A stretch of DNA of 64,000 nucleotides from Choanephora cucurbitarum (GCA_025331435.1 JAIWNI010000084.1:1-64000), one strand, 5' to 3'. Shown: positions 45,873 through 58,609, counted from the stretch's first letter. The notes: a model not told the origin generated them from the letters alone. Made by a program: numbers and translations.

Positions 45873-47415
45873 AGCAGTCAGTAGACGTAGGCCTAGGCTC
45901 GCTCTCCAAAATTCGTTCACTTGTCCTTCATTCTCGAAGCCAATCAGAAGACAAGACTGATATACATTTATTGGATTATGTATACATTTATAACTTCTAT
46001 TTTGATTCATCATACGATTTGTGCTTTGTTTAATTTGTTGGCGTTAAGAAGTTTGGTTCGTTGCCTCTCATTTGGTGAAGAAAAAAAAAACTCTAAAGGA
46101 AATTGTCCTCAAGGGCTACCTCAATAAAAACTATGTATATTTTTAAATGATACTGATAGCTATACAGCTATTCTCGAGATGCTGACTTGATTTTCGTTTG
46201 CGAAGCATTCACACAAATAAACTTCATCAGTCGTCACCTTTAGATCTACTCTGTACACACACTTTTCTATCATAAACTATAATGCTTTTCAACTATTAGC
46301 ATTTGTTATCGAATCGAAGTGGAGTTTAAGTTTTTCTTATAAAAAAAATTTGAGCAAGTAGGATGAGTAAAAGTGATTCCTGTTATGACTTGGGAGGCTG
46401 ACTAGATACAAACCTATTTGAGACTTTTCTGACAGGACATAATGCTTTTCTTGGTTTATCATTCTTTTGTTGTCTTTTAAGCAAAACAGTGATCGCCTAG
46501 AGTAACAGTCCAGCTTAATTGCTGCCTGGTCTACATCTGTGGCAGAAATGCTTGCAGTTGCGAAGATATAGTTAACTTGTGCTGCTGTGCTTATTGATGT
46601 TGTTTTCAGCACCATCTTCAGGGCTAGACATCTAGGAGCGGACTATGTAGTCTAACTTTTTTTGCTTCTGTCGTTGTTACTCTGACTTTTTTCTTTTGTT
46701 GCCTACAATCTCCTTTGAACTCAACCTGCATGAAAATGATATGTTGAATCCAATCTTCTTAGACCTTCTCAAGCTGTCATTCAATGTACAGTGAGCCAAA
46801 AGAAAATTTTGAATGAATTCGAAATCTGACATGATCTTCTTGACTATGTTAGCCTCCATACACGTCTTCAAGTCATGAAACAACTTAAAATGCTTCATTA
46901 ACCAACTTAAGTTTCGTTTTGGAAACAATAAAAATGAATGAATGCTTTTTTTGTTCATGTGCTCGTATTTTGTAGAGTCTCCCTTTTTTAGCATGGATCA
47001 CTTCTTGGCTATGCTTTAAATGAGGCGGTTGAACTTCATCTATGAATACTCTATTCCAGACATCGCGAAACATAGATGAGTGTATACTAGAAACAAAGTG
47101 CGTTTGCATAGTCAAGCTCAAAGGAGGTATCCTTTCGAAAATAGTCTTCGGAATCATAAAACTTTCTTTGGGGTCATAAGCAAACAGAATGGCATAATAA
47201 AAAGCTATTCACAAAAAAAAAAGAGTACTTATTGCTTTCTAAACTAGAGGACAATGAATTCTTTGTCAATTTAGGGCACTCCTTAACTACCATTCCTTCT
47301 TATTATAAAACAAAAGAAAGCCCTTACTTTGTCATGTTAAGATAAGTAGATTTATTTAGATGAAAGTGAATAATAGGAGTGACTCCAGGTACCAAAAAAA
47401 GGGGAGAGTAGTGGC
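45873..47415. other. Gene-poor stretch with a decayed minus-strand gene
   Basis: 1.5 kb between the decayed gene and the septin stop. Its only coding-like content is listed separately at 46337-47157. The segment next to the septin (47160-47415) is AT-rich and probably its 3' flank. Confidence 0.45.
46337..47157 (-). pseudogene. Decayed coding remnant, unidentified
   Basis: Minus-strand open stretches in different frames: 46885-47157 (MIPKTIFERIPPLSLTMQTH...), 46677-46994 (...LFHDLKTCMEANIVKKIMSD...) and 46337-46615 (...TASISATDVDQAAIKLD...). Each has protein-like composition and no stop for 80-105 codons, but frames shift between them and I find no introns joining them. They may be remains of one lineage-specific gene related to the neighbouring plus-strand remnant. 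Function unknown. Confidence 0.3.
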
Positions 47416-48871
47416 TTATCGTTTATTAAGACTACTGCTTCGACCATTCAGTTGATAGACCTGTTCCAGTTCAGTTTCAAGTAGTTTGATACGTGCATGT
47501 TGTGCTTCCAGATTCTTATTCAAACGATCCCTCTCAGCAATAAGCTACAAAATACATCAGATCATGCTCCATTTAAACAAACAACACCATTTACCTGTTG
47601 TTCCCATTGACGAAAGCGTATTTCTTCATTCTTGACTTTATCAGTAAACACCTTACGAAGTGCTTCTTCCTTTTCACGAAACCTGGGATGCTCTTCTTTC
47701 TTTTTCCTGAAACAACAAATGAGATCAAAGTCAGACAAAAGAATGACAACTCTCCTTACTTTTGTTCTCCAAATGTACGACTGGTCATTTGTTCCTGTCG
47801 ATAGGTTTCGTAATAACTCTGTTCTGTCAAGGTGATGAGATCCATCATATGGGTTCGTATTAACAGGTTGCGAAGTTGAACGAAATCGCAATGGTCTCTG
47901 TTTTCCACTTCAGCCGTACCCCATATGTATTCACGACCTCGCACCTGTCTGCCGTCCGATGTAGTGACCCATTCGGTGGAACCGATGACAGCATAAGGTG
48001 AGGCATCTGCCGTACGCTGATTACGCTCTGTTGTCTCTTCATCCTCACTTTCAATCGTGCAACCATACACCTGGATATTGTTGGCCTCAATAGACTGACG
48101 AAGCTATCAAAAGAGTGTTAGATAAACCCCTTAAGAAACCCTAATGACTTACGTTCTGTTTGAATCGAAGTAGATCGTGAGGTGCTAATGTATCGGCCTT
48201 GGCTATGACTGGAATCAGGTTCACTCGAGAACAGAGATGCTTCATGATTTCGATATCTAGTGATTTTAGACTGATTCAAGATCAATAGGTTACCTTTGTT
48301 GAACTCATTTGACTACACTCACCTATGGCCTGTCGGTCGAATGAAATAAAGACATGCATGTACACGCATATCGAACTTTCCTTGTCGAAAGGGCTGTTGT
48401 TCTTGTTGCATGTAACTTTCCAACTGTTCATCGATGTATTCCACAATAGAGACCCAACTGTCTCGATTGTTGACATAGTCACCAAATCCTGGTGTATCAA
48501 TGACCGATAATTTCAATCGAAACTTCTTTTCCTCCAGTTCTAAAAAGGATCGTGTTTAGAGTATCACTCTATCTCGTTTGGCTTCGATTATTACCTGCTT
48601 TTGTCACTTCAATATGGACTGTTCTGTCAAACTGTCTAGCATACCGTTGTTCAGGCGATTTGTATTCCTTGATGGTGGTTGCAAAGAGTGTATTGATAAA
48701 CGTTGTTTTACCAAGACCCGATTCACCTAAACAATAGGTCAGTGTGGACATCCACTTTTGAATCCAATACTTACCACACACCATTAGATTGAATGAGGCT
48801 CCTGTCTTGGCCTTTAATCGATGTGCTTGATTAGGTAAATGAGCAATTCCGGCAACAAAAGGTGAAGGCAT
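47416..48871 (-). CDS. Septin, Cdc12/AspC-like
   Basis: GTP-binding filament subunit of the septin cytoskeleton at septa and growth sites. Seven exons: 48775-48871, 48595-48726, 48323-48539, 48153-48270, 47760-48103, 47595-47706 and 47416-47544; 382 aa. Visible are the P-loop [15 protein letters not shown] (split by intron 1 after the first Gly), switch [46 protein letters not shown], the G4 motif IAKADTLAP and the septin unique element, followed by a C-terminal coiled coil ([20 protein letters not shown]). GIAHLPNQ near the start and the YM..QEQQP string are closest to Cdc12/AspC septins. Subgroup is inferred; family certain. Confidence 0.95.
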
Positions 48872-50008
48872 GGTTGGAAAAGACAAGAGAAATTGGATTT
48901 CTTGATAAACGGTATTTTAAACCTTCCTTTTGAAACTCAGGTTGTGCCTGTAAATCAAAGTAGTAAACTAAGTTGACGAATAATTCTATTAAACCAACAT
49001 ATGTAGAAAACTATCCAAAGGAACATGACTATGGTCAAACAGAACATGCATTGTCCTCTTGACTCTCTACCTAGCAACAGATTAAACTCTTCTTTTCTTA
49101 GTCAAGTTATCTTGATTGGACTATCTGATCTAGGGCCTGTATTAAAATCAGACCAAGTTAGCTTGTTCTATCATAATATCATGTCATATTGAAACTATGA
49201 CTTGAATTTTATCATAAACATAGCTTATCTCCTAATCATAAAAAAAGAAATCAATTTTCTATTTTCTAAATCACCTTTCAATGACAGAAATTCTTTGTGT
49301 CCCCCTCCCAAAAAAATAAAGAAACTCGGTTAAATAACGCATTGTTTGTTTGACAATCTGTCAACCTCCTTTTGACATGTGAAATCCCGCTTTAAAGAAA
49401 TAAAGCAAAAAAAAAAAATTTTTTTTTATAAACTGACTCTGATTGGATCCCAACTCAGCCTATGTTATAGGATGGATTCTTTTCTTTCATGAGTCATTTA
49501 CGATACAGTCAAACGATCATTGGATTAACTTACTCTCATTGTTTTTTTAAGCCTTCTTTCTTTCCTCTCTATGGATCATAAACACCATGCTTTCACTCTA
49601 TAGGTAGAATACCTCATGAACACTAACAACACGATATCATTTATTCTTTTCCCCCCTCCTTCACATGCGTCGCGTCTGTGTGACCTCACTCGAAAGACAT
49701 GTAGCTGAGATTGAAACATCTTGATAATAAATAACCGTCTTTAATAGAACAAGAAACAAATCAACACAAGAAGCAGACTATCTTGTCTCAAGATACGCTA
49801 TGAGAGAATCATCCCAAGTACTAAAGGTAGAATGAGAAAGGGAAGTCGATTAAGCAAAAACTAAACGCTAGATTCAACTAAACAGGGACTGCTTTTGAAA
49901 TCAACAAATTTTTGTTACCTCGCCTAGTTTTTTTTTTTATTTATATAACTCTTTTATAGATTATTTTTTTTAATTTTTCTTTCACTTTTCTCTATATATA
50001 CATTAAAT
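48872..50008. promoter_or_regulatory. Divergent 1.1-kb region, septin / DAHP synthase
   Basis: Contains both promoters. An A12/T9 self-complementary run lies at about 49408-49430, and TATATATA (49993-50000) lies almost at the DAHP-synthase ATG, with further TATA-like sequence at 49938-49948. No open frame of note. Confidence 0.45.
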
Positions 50009-51230
<1,222 letters not shown>

Positions 51231-51312
51231 TTATTTTTTTTTATAAGCCAATAGAAAATAAAGTGACAGTACTTGAAAATCTTTTTTTTTTCCTAAATTA
51301 ATTATTTACATT

Positions 51313-53395
51313 ATGGCAGGCATCAGTAAGTACCATGATCAATAAAAAAAGTTACAGTCAAGTTTAAATACAGTTGATTAGAGAGTAAAAAGAATCGTCA
51401 TGCCGATCGTTTTAATGGCACAAGTAAGCATAGTCTAATCTTATTGTACCAATAACTGATCTAGCTATAGAGAACAAGAAAGATCCTGGTATTCCCAACT
51501 TGAACTTCAAGCAAAGAAAGCAAAACAAAGAAGAAGCCAACAAGAAAAAGGTAATCTGAACCTACTTGAGATTCTCTTGATTAACATGATCTAGATGGCA
51601 AGCAACAAAGAACGTCAAGATCTAGCTCGTCAAAACCTACAGAACAGAAACCGCAACCTCAACCTGTTTGATATCGTCAAGAATGCAGAACAACGAAGTC
51701 AAGCATTTGAAGAGAGCCATGAGGATGAGGATGGCAAGGTGATTGTGGATGCAGCAGCCACCGGTCAAAAGGATAATTCCAAAAAGGCTTATTATCGAGA
51801 ATTCAGAAAGGTCTTGGAAAGTGCTGATGTCATTCTTGAAGTCTTGGATGCCCGTGATCCCTTAGGCACCCGTACCCGTAGTGTAGAGCGTATGGTGATG
51901 GATAGTGGTCTGGACAAAAAGATCATTTTGGTCTTGAACAAGATTGGTAAGGGACAGCTTGACCGAAAGATGACCTCAACTTACCTTCTCTATATATAAG
52001 ATTTGGTGCCCAAGGAAAATGTAGAACAATGGCTCAAGTATCTACGTAACGAATACCCTGCCATTGCCTTTAAGGCATCTACACAGAACCAACGTAACAA
52101 CCTGAGTCAATCGACTGTCTCGACTGATGTGGCCAGTATCAACATGTTGAATTCAGCTGAATGTCTTGGTGCAGACACATTGATTCGTTTGCTCAAGAAT
52201 TACTGTCGTAATGTCAATCTGAAGACATCTATCACAGTTGGTATTATTGGGTATCCTAATGTAGGTAAATCATCTGTCATCAATTCACTTAAACGATCCA
52301 AGGTCTGTGGTGTTGGATCGACACCTGGCTTTACCAAGGTAGCACAGCAGATTACGTTGGACAAGAATATCAAGCTCTTGGATTGTCCTGGTATTGTGTT
52401 TGCTCAACAAGGACAGGATGGTCAGAATGCAGCTGAAATTACACTGAGAAATTGTGTGAAGGTAGAATTGTTGGATGATCCAGTGACACCAGGTAAAAAA
52501 ATTAAAACTTTGTCTGAATTCTATATGAACAATATCTATAGTGGAAGTCATTGTATCTCGTTGTACCACAGATCAATTAATGGCTATGTATGAAGTGCCT
52601 TATTTCAATAATGCGCATGAATTTCTTGTCTTGTTGGCACAACAGAGAGGCAAACTCAAGAAGGTAAAAAAGACAAATAAGATGATGGGACTGAATTAAC
52701 CAATCCAAAAGGGTGGTGTGGCAGATACACATCAGGTTGCTCGTCATGTATTGCAGGATTGGAATGGTGGTAAGATTCCTTACTACACCATCCCACCTGA
52801 TGCTAAAAAGAGTCATATTGAGGCCTCTGTTGTCAATGATTGGAGTAAAGCATTGGATCTTACAGATGCAGATGGTGTATTGTCTGGATTAAAGACCAGT
52901 CAAGAATTTGGATCCAGTGTCATTATGGTAAGATGCAAATGATAGATTTGATTGTTACTTATCCCCTCTATTTAGCAAGCGAATGAGATGGATGAGATGA
53001 TGCAAGACACCATGATGGAAAGGTAAAGAGTACTAAAGCAACAATAGACATCTCATCAGCCCTATTGTTTTAGTCAATCCATGGATGCCATGATGGATCA
53101 AGAAACGATGCCATCACAGCCTATTATTCAGGTAGAAAAGATGTTACAGATGAAGAAGAAGCATGGCAGTCAACGCCCTCAACAGATCTTCAGTCAGACA
53201 GAAGAAGAACTCAATCCTCAACTGAACCAACAACTCAAAAGACAACTGAAAGCACAGCAAAAGAAGGCCAGAAGACAGACAGATATTCACTTGGATGACG
53301 AAGACGATGATATGCTGTTCCAGGCAGAAGCACCAATCAGTTATCAACCCACTTTAATATCCGCTCCAATGATAGATGAGGATGAAGAACTCTAA
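51313..53395 (+). CDS. Nucleostemin/GNL3L (Grn1/Nug1)-type ribosome-assembly GTPase
   Basis: Circularly permuted GTPase of the nucleolus needed for 60S assembly and rRNA processing. Nine exons: 51313-51325 (13 bp), 51382-51423, 51471-51550, 51595-51946, 52001-52492, 52542-52663, 52712-52927, 52976-53022 and 53074-53395; 561 aa. The basic N-terminus joins as [17 protein letters not shown] and [17 protein letters not shown]. Then come [10 protein letters not shown]4 LVLNKID (split by an intron), the P-loop [19 protein letters not shown] and G3 LLDCPGIV, the G4-G1-G3 order that marks this family. The acidic C-terminus is rich in Asp/Glu/Met/Gln. The 13-bp first exon is the smallest in the window. 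Start at 51313 is supported by frame across three tiny exons. Confidence 0.93.
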
Positions 53396-53610
53396 TGTTT
53401 TAAAATAAAAGTGTCTCTACAGTATGTCATATACTTTCATATAAAAGAAAGTGGCCCTTAAAGAGATCCCCACTCATGATTCAAACTCCGTTATTCTTGC
53501 GATAGGTTCAATTTTATTTATGCAAACTGGATCATTGCATAATAAATAGAAAAAAAAAGTTTTTTTTTCTTCTTCTTTTCTTCTTTATCTTTTTCTTCTT
53601 ATTTTAAACC

Positions 53611-53889
53611 ATGTTGACAAGACTCTTGAATTTAATTCGTGACACCATCAATCGTCCTAACAATCGCAACACATCCAACAATAAACACACAGATTCCCGT
53701 AGACCCTCTGTGACAGAGACATGTGATGAAATAGCCCCCCATACTTTCTCTACTGAGCCTATTCCTATCGTAGGTTCTTCTGCTCCCAATACAAATCATG
53801 CCAGAAGACGTTCTTCTCTGTTTGGCATTTCTAATGTCACTTATGATGATTATGTTCAAAAAGATCTTGTCTCAAGTTCATGGAGTTAA
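53611..53889 (+). CDS. Small Mucoromycota-type hypothetical protein (92 aa)
   Basis: Intronless frame from ATG at 53611 to 53889, with a pyrimidine-rich leader and AT-rich 3' flank. The protein is polar and disordered apart from a short N-terminal amphipathic stretch (LTRLLNLIRDTI), and ends with RRRSSLFGISNVTYDDYVQK and SSSWS. From memory this C-terminal string recurs in small uncharacterised Mucorales proteins. RRRSS is a typical basophilic kinase site. No domain or function known. Convergent with the SEM1 gene, 107 bp away. Confidence 0.65.
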   Translation: MLTRLLNLIRDTINRPNNRNTSNNKHTDSRRPSVTETCDEIAPHTFSTEPIPIVGSSAPNTNHARRRSSLFGISNVTYDDYVQKDLVSSSWS

Positions 53890-53996
53890 ATAATTTCATG
53901 GTGTAAATACTCCCCCTTTATTTAAATATGTATATAAAAAGCTTTTTAAAAATAAAATCTGTTCTGTTATATCTTTTTATTATTAAAAAAAATTGT

Positions 53997-54399
53997 TTAC
54001 ATTTTCATTGGTTGAGGTTGACTTGATTCTTTTTGAAGTTCGGCACTAGTAAGAAAAATGAATAACTTGAAATAATAAAAAAAGACATGAGGTGAATTTA
54101 CCGTAATTGCTTTGAAAAGTCATCTTCAACATCATCGTCATCCCAGTTATCTTCCCAGAAATGAGCATCGTTTTGGTCTTCTTCATTCTCTCCCCAATCT
54201 TTTTTTTTTTTAAAAAAAAAACACGCTTCAGTCAGACTTTTTTTCTTTTTTTTTTGTTTGATGGACATCAACCTTCAGCAGCAAATTCCTCAAACTCATC
54301 GTCTTCTTCAAGAGCACCTAGTTGAGCCAAGTTCTTCTTGGAATTATCTTCTGTTGTCTTTTCTTGTTGTTGTTGTTGTTGTTGTGGTTGAGTAGACAT
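53997..54399 (-). CDS. SEM1: Sem1/Dss1 (Rpn15), acidic proteasome-lid and TREX-2 subunit
   Basis: Small intrinsically disordered, acidic protein shared by the 26S proteasome lid, TREX-2 mRNA export and, in many eukaryotes, BRCA2. Exons 54273-54399, 54102-54198 and 53997-54045, 90 aa. Family core: [16 protein letters not shown] then [29 protein letters not shown], with the Trp/Phe anchors in place. The N-terminus carries a polyglutamine run encoded by a CAA/GTT triplet repeat (54365-54386). Intron 1 ends in a long A-run with acceptor AAAG|AT next to a complementary T-run. All junctions keep frame. Confidence 0.95.
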
Positions 54400-54522
54400 G
54401 ATTCAAATAATATAAAATGATAAAAAAAAACGTCAGCTTTTAAAATCCTACGTAAGTATTTTTTTTATATATAAGCCTGTGACTTTATGTTATTTCAAAT
54501 TCAGTTTTCAAAAAGAATCGTT

Positions 54523-55702
54523 TTATTCATATTTATGTAACTTGGGTTTCCTTCTCTGTTGAATGACATGGTGTCGATGAGCCAAATCTTTAGCCAAATG
54601 ACGCACTGTCTCCTTCACTTCTTCCATCAGATCCACCCAATAATCCACTGAAGTTGGCTTCAAAACCAGCTCATGACCTGCTTGAGCCCAGACATGTTGA
54701 ATCATCGATCCAGCTCGACTGACAGCCGATTTGAGATCATAAAGTGTCTCAATCTCAGCCAAGAGTGCATCGGCCGTATGATGTCGCACCACCTTGGAGG
54801 CCTCTGGACTGAGACCGCGCAATTCATCCGTCATCAACTGAAGTTCATGACGCACACGCCAACTGAGATGCTGTAGACGAGGCTCCAGATGGGTTGTGAC
54901 CAGTTGATCGCGCAAGACTCGCGTCTGTTGCATGGCTTCCTGACGCACATGTTCCAGTGGTCGACGTAGATCGCCACTGAGACAGACAAGATCATTGAAC
55001 TGTTGGTGCATCTCTTGCATCAGTCGATCAAAGGTGTGTCGATTGTTGGTCAAGAAAAGCTTGACGGCATCATCCAGAGTGACATAGCCCGAGGACAGAA
55101 AGATGGGATCGACCATCAGATCAGCATCGGTGGCTGCTGTGACGAAATCATGGGCAGATTTCAAGAGAGAGTCAAGGCCATCGAGGGTGGGTAGGGTGTA
55201 GTGTGTGTGGATGCGTTGCTGGGATGTCTTGGTCCAGTCGACCATCTGGTTGCGTACCTGTGTTAGATGAGGGCGACTCAAGAGTGGGGAGGTATGGAGG
55301 ATACGGGCAATCTGGTGTCGACGGGCCTTGGATTCCTGTTGCTTGGGATCAGTGGGTGTGTGAGGGAGGTAGTATTGGATGGAAAAGAGGATATCGTCCA
55401 GAGAGTATTGTGTGGAGGGTCGTTGGTTGTTGTTCTGGGCTAGTTCGTCACGTGCCTCGGCTACTAACTGATGAAGGTGATGAACATAATTGACCACTCG
55501 ATCCTTGAGGCTGAGTGAGACGTGAGGGATGGGGTAAGCGAGTTGGGTTTGTTTTAGAGGGTGAATATCATGCGCGATATTTTCATGAAGAGGGTATTGT
55601 GCATAGACCTTTTTTTTTTGTAAGTCATACTTCTTTTTATATTATTAGATGACTTACTGTTGTCAAACAGATAAAGGCTATTATGTATCGACTGAACCGC
55701 AT
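54523..55702 (-). CDS. Secreted or ER-lumenal helical protein, unknown
   Basis: Exon 1 (55658-55702) encodes MRFSRYIIAFICLTT, which joined to VYAQYP in exon 2 (54523-55608) makes a good signal peptide (cleavage near VYA|Q). The mature part (~360 aa) is almost wholly helical, rich in Gln, His, Arg and Leu, with long amphipathic stretches such as RVRHELQLMTDELRGLSPEA and HVRQEAMQQTRVLRDQLV. No catalytic motif or known family recognised. The intron acceptor is AAAAAAAG|GTC and the frame leaves no YAG alternative. GC content and codon use are higher than in neighbours. An extracellular or ER role is inferred only from the signal peptide. Confidence 0.7.
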
Positions 55703-55815
55703 GGATGAAATAAAGAAATAAAGAAAAAAAAAAAAAGAAAGAAATGGAAATTTATAAAAAATAAAATGACGCTGAAATGACTACTTTGTTATTTAACGGC
55801 CTTTTAAAATTCCTA

Positions 55816-56292
55816 TCATTCCAACTTGAGATGCCTTGTCATCAAATAATCCGTAACAGCACCTGTGACAAAGGCATAGACCATCTTATGAGCAATATCA
55901 ATGATCTGTTCATTGTAAGGCCATGTCCAAGGAGGAGCACCCACACCCGTCAGATTCTCCAGTGTCTGATCAATAGCTAACCGAACAAAGACAAACATGA
56001 AAGAAGAAAAGGGACCGACCAGACCATAGGAAGCCATCAGGGAACGAATGGAACCACCTACAATACCTTGACCATAATGCATGACATGATTCAACATCAG
56101 TCTATCTGCATCTGGCTTATGGGGCAATCCAAGGATTCGTTCCAGTGTATGAGCAGGCACAAAGGAATTGGGGCGACCTGTCAAGGCCTGTTCTACCTTT
56201 TCACCTACTGTCATGGCCACCATACCAATAGCACCAGCAACAAACCCATTCGAGACAGTATCAAACAAACTAATTCTATAGACTTTTTTCAT
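55816..56292 (-). CDS. Conserved fungal membrane protein of unknown function
   Basis: Intronless, 158 aa. Hydrophobic segments near the N-terminus (VSNGFVAGAIGMVAMTVG), the middle (GLVGPFSSFMFVFVRLAI) and the C-terminus (KMVYAFVTGAVTDYLM) suggest three to four membrane spans. Conserved-looking polar blocks are LNHVMHYGQGIVGGSIR and GVGAPPWTWPYNEQIIDIAH. The pattern recalls small bacterial YagU-type and fungal hypothetical membrane proteins; no function is known to me. Divergent from RRP43 with a 199-bp gap. Confidence 0.75.
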   Translation of the reverse strand: MKKVYRISLFDTVSNGFVAGAIGMVAMTVGEKVEQALTGRPNSFVPAHTLERILGLPHKPDADRLMLNHVMHYGQGIVGGSIRSLMASYGLVGPFSSFMFVFVRLAIDQTLENLTGVGAPPWTWPYNEQIIDIAHKMVYAFVTGAVTDYLMTRHLKLE

Positions 56293-56491
56293 GATGATTG
56301 GAAAAAAAGAGAAGAAGAAGAAATGTAGATTATGGGCTTAAATAGTAGAATCATCCTGTTTGGTTAATACACTTTTCTACGTGTCATGATCACTTCAAGA
56401 TGACAGAATCAAAATGACCTATTTCTTACCTTACTGACAGTCACATCTCCTTTCTCTTTTTTTTCGTCTTTTTTCTTTTTTTATTATTATT
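56293..56491. promoter_or_regulatory. Short divergent promoter region
   Basis: 199 bp between the membrane-protein start (minus) and the RRP43 start (plus), with T-runs (TCTTTTTTTTCGTCTTTT) before RRP43. Probably a shared bidirectional promoter. Confidence 0.45.
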
Positions 56492-57479
56492 ATGTCCTCT
56501 ACTGTAGCCACTGATAATTTCGAAATCTTCAGTCGAATCCAACCTCATGAATACTTGAAACGATTTCTAGGTCAACATGTCCGTCCTGATGGTCGATCAC
56601 TGCATGAGTTCAGAAAGACCATGATCACTTCAGGTTCGATATCCACAGCAGATGGAAGTGCCATGGTGCGTTTGGGTGGCACAACTGTTGTCTGTGGTAT
56701 TAAGGCTGAGGTATCTGAACCCAAGATAGAGGTACCTCACCAAGGTTATCTAGGTAAAAAAAAAAAACTATCCAAATACTTTTTAATTGTATCTCATATT
56801 TCCTATAGTACCCAATGTGGAATTATCACCTTTATGTTCACCTAAATTCAAACCTGGACCTCCCTCAGAAAAGGCACAGGCTGTATCTGAAATGATTAAC
56901 CAATTGTTTCTAAAGTAAGGCTTATCCACTTAAATTATTTTATCTAATGATACATGATAGATCCCATCTCTTTCCCTTAGAGAGTCTCTGTATTGAGGAA
57001 GGCAAGGCTGTATGGGTGTTGTATGCTGATATTGTGTGTTTAAATTATGATGGCAACATTCTGGATGCCAGTTTATTGGCTTTATCCATTGCCTTAAAGC
57101 ATTGTAAAGTACATTTTTAAGAAAAAAAGGCATGAACAAGACTCATCTGTTATTTTTGATAGTAAAATTACCCAAGGCAACAGTCTCCTCTTCTTTGGTA
57201 GTTGAGGCAGATCCAATTGAACTGATGGACACCATTCAATTCACATTTCCAGTTGCCTCTACCTTCAGTGTCTTCAATAACCCAGATGTCATTCTGTCAG
57301 ATGCCAATGATACAGAAGAAAGTCTGGCTAGAGAGACAGTGACTGTAGTGATGGATCTAGAGTACAATCTCTGCAAGATATACAAGAATGGAGGCACCAC
57401 AGTCAATGCAGAGGGTTTAAAGCAGTGTATTCAGTATGCTCGTGAAAGAACAGATCAAATCAGACAACTGTTGGAATAA
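56492..57479 (+). CDS. RRP43: Exosome complex subunit Rrp43 (EXOSC8)
   Basis: Non-catalytic RNase PH-fold subunit of the nine-subunit RNA exosome core. Exons 56492-56753, 56809-56914, 56961-57103 and 57163-57479 give 275 aa, matching human EXOSC8 length. Signatures: [22 protein letters not shown]-like [55 protein letters not shown], then [14 protein letters not shown] and [14 protein letters not shown]. No phosphorolytic active-site set is evident, as expected for this subunit. Junctions all in frame. Confidence 0.94.
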
Positions 57480-57933
57480 ATGATCACATGTAAATTCTTT
57501 TTTTGCTGAGGTACATTTGTCAAAGAGAATTAAAGTTTGTCCTACAAAACTAGCGTGTGATTTTTGAAGACATAATTGTCAAATGCGCCGCGGAAAACAA
57601 CCCTAATTGTCAATATTCACACACACACTTATGTGTAATAAAAAAAAAGAGAACACAACATGATTGTGGGGTAAATATTATAAGTTAGGGAATTAAATTG
57701 AGCCTATATATTGTTCGTTCGTGTGAAAGAAGTCACATTACCTCTTCCCGAAGAGATTGCCTATTGAACAGACAACTCAAGTGTATTCTGTTATGTGGGG
57801 TGATTTACATTGTTCGTACCCGATATAGTGTGAAAAAGTGGTTCCGTGAGAATGCTATTCATTTTTTTTTTCTCAAACAGTCATTTTTTAAACAGATTTT
57901 CTTTCACTTTTTTCACCTTTTTTTTTAAAAAAG
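57480..57933. promoter_or_regulatory. Upstream region of the CreA/Mig1-like gene
   Basis: 454 bp. It includes two GTGGGG hexamers (57666-57671 and 57795-57800) that match the CreA/Mig1 site SYGGRG, and a T-rich run ending at the ATG. Sites of this length occur by chance, so the regulatory reading is tentative. Confidence 0.35.
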
Positions 57934-58422
57934 ATGGCCTTCCATGAACCAATGACCATTCTAATCGATAAAGCAGATGTACCTCCTCGCCCATACAAAT
58001 GCCCTATTTGCCCTAAATCATTCTATCGCCTTGAACATCAAACACGTCATATTCGTACACACACAGGAGAGAAACCACATCAATGCACATTTCCTGGCTG
58101 TAAAAAGAAATTCTCCCGCTCAGATGAACTGACTCGGCATGTCCGAATCCATACGGCACCTCATAAACGCCCTCAAAAGAAACAAAAGACACGGAACAAT
58201 CCTTGTTTATCTGATTCAGATAACGACTATCTCTCTACACCAGAGGCATCTCCTCAAATGTCCTATGCTATGCGGAAATTAGCGCCTATTGAATGCCATT
58301 CACTTCAGATCAAACCTATTTTGTATCTTGATTGTCTTCCTCATGTACTTGCCCCCATCATACCCAAACATCAACTTATGGCTGAAACATCTTTACCTTC
58401 TATTCATGATATGTTGTCTTGA
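57934..58422 (+). CDS. CreA/Mig1-like C2H2 zinc-finger protein (short form)
   Basis: Intronless, 162 aa. Two C2H2 fingers: [20 protein letters not shown] and [20 protein letters not shown], joined by the HTGEKP linker. The [18 protein letters not shown] and SRSDELTRH strings are the hallmark of Mig1/CreA glucose repressors, which bind SYGGRG sites. A basic stretch ([12 protein letters not shown]) follows, then an acidic Ser/Asp patch ([17 protein letters not shown]), and the protein ends LPSIHDMLS. It is much shorter than ascomycete CreA (~400 aa) and lacks its long repression domain. Role in carbon repression is by homology of the fingers only. Confidence 0.88.
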   Translation: MAFHEPMTILIDKADVPPRPYKCPICPKSFYRLEHQTRHIRTHTGEKPHQCTFPGCKKKFSRSDELTRHVRIHTAPHKRPQKKQKTRNNPCLSDSDNDYLSTPEASPQMSYAMRKLAPIECHSLQIKPILYLDCLPHVLAPIIPKHQLMAETSLPSIHDMLS

Positions 58423-58609
58423 TTTCTTATTAGATTGTCTACATACACTTCTTTTTTTTTTATTGCTTTGTTCTATAGTCCTTCTTTGTAATTTATATAT
58501 TTATTAAAAAAAAAAAAAAGTGTATCCAAAAGAAGTTGATTTACTTTGTCGTCACAATTACATTGAGTTGTAAATTTTCTTTTTTTTTTCTTTATTTTTA
58601 TTTTTATAG

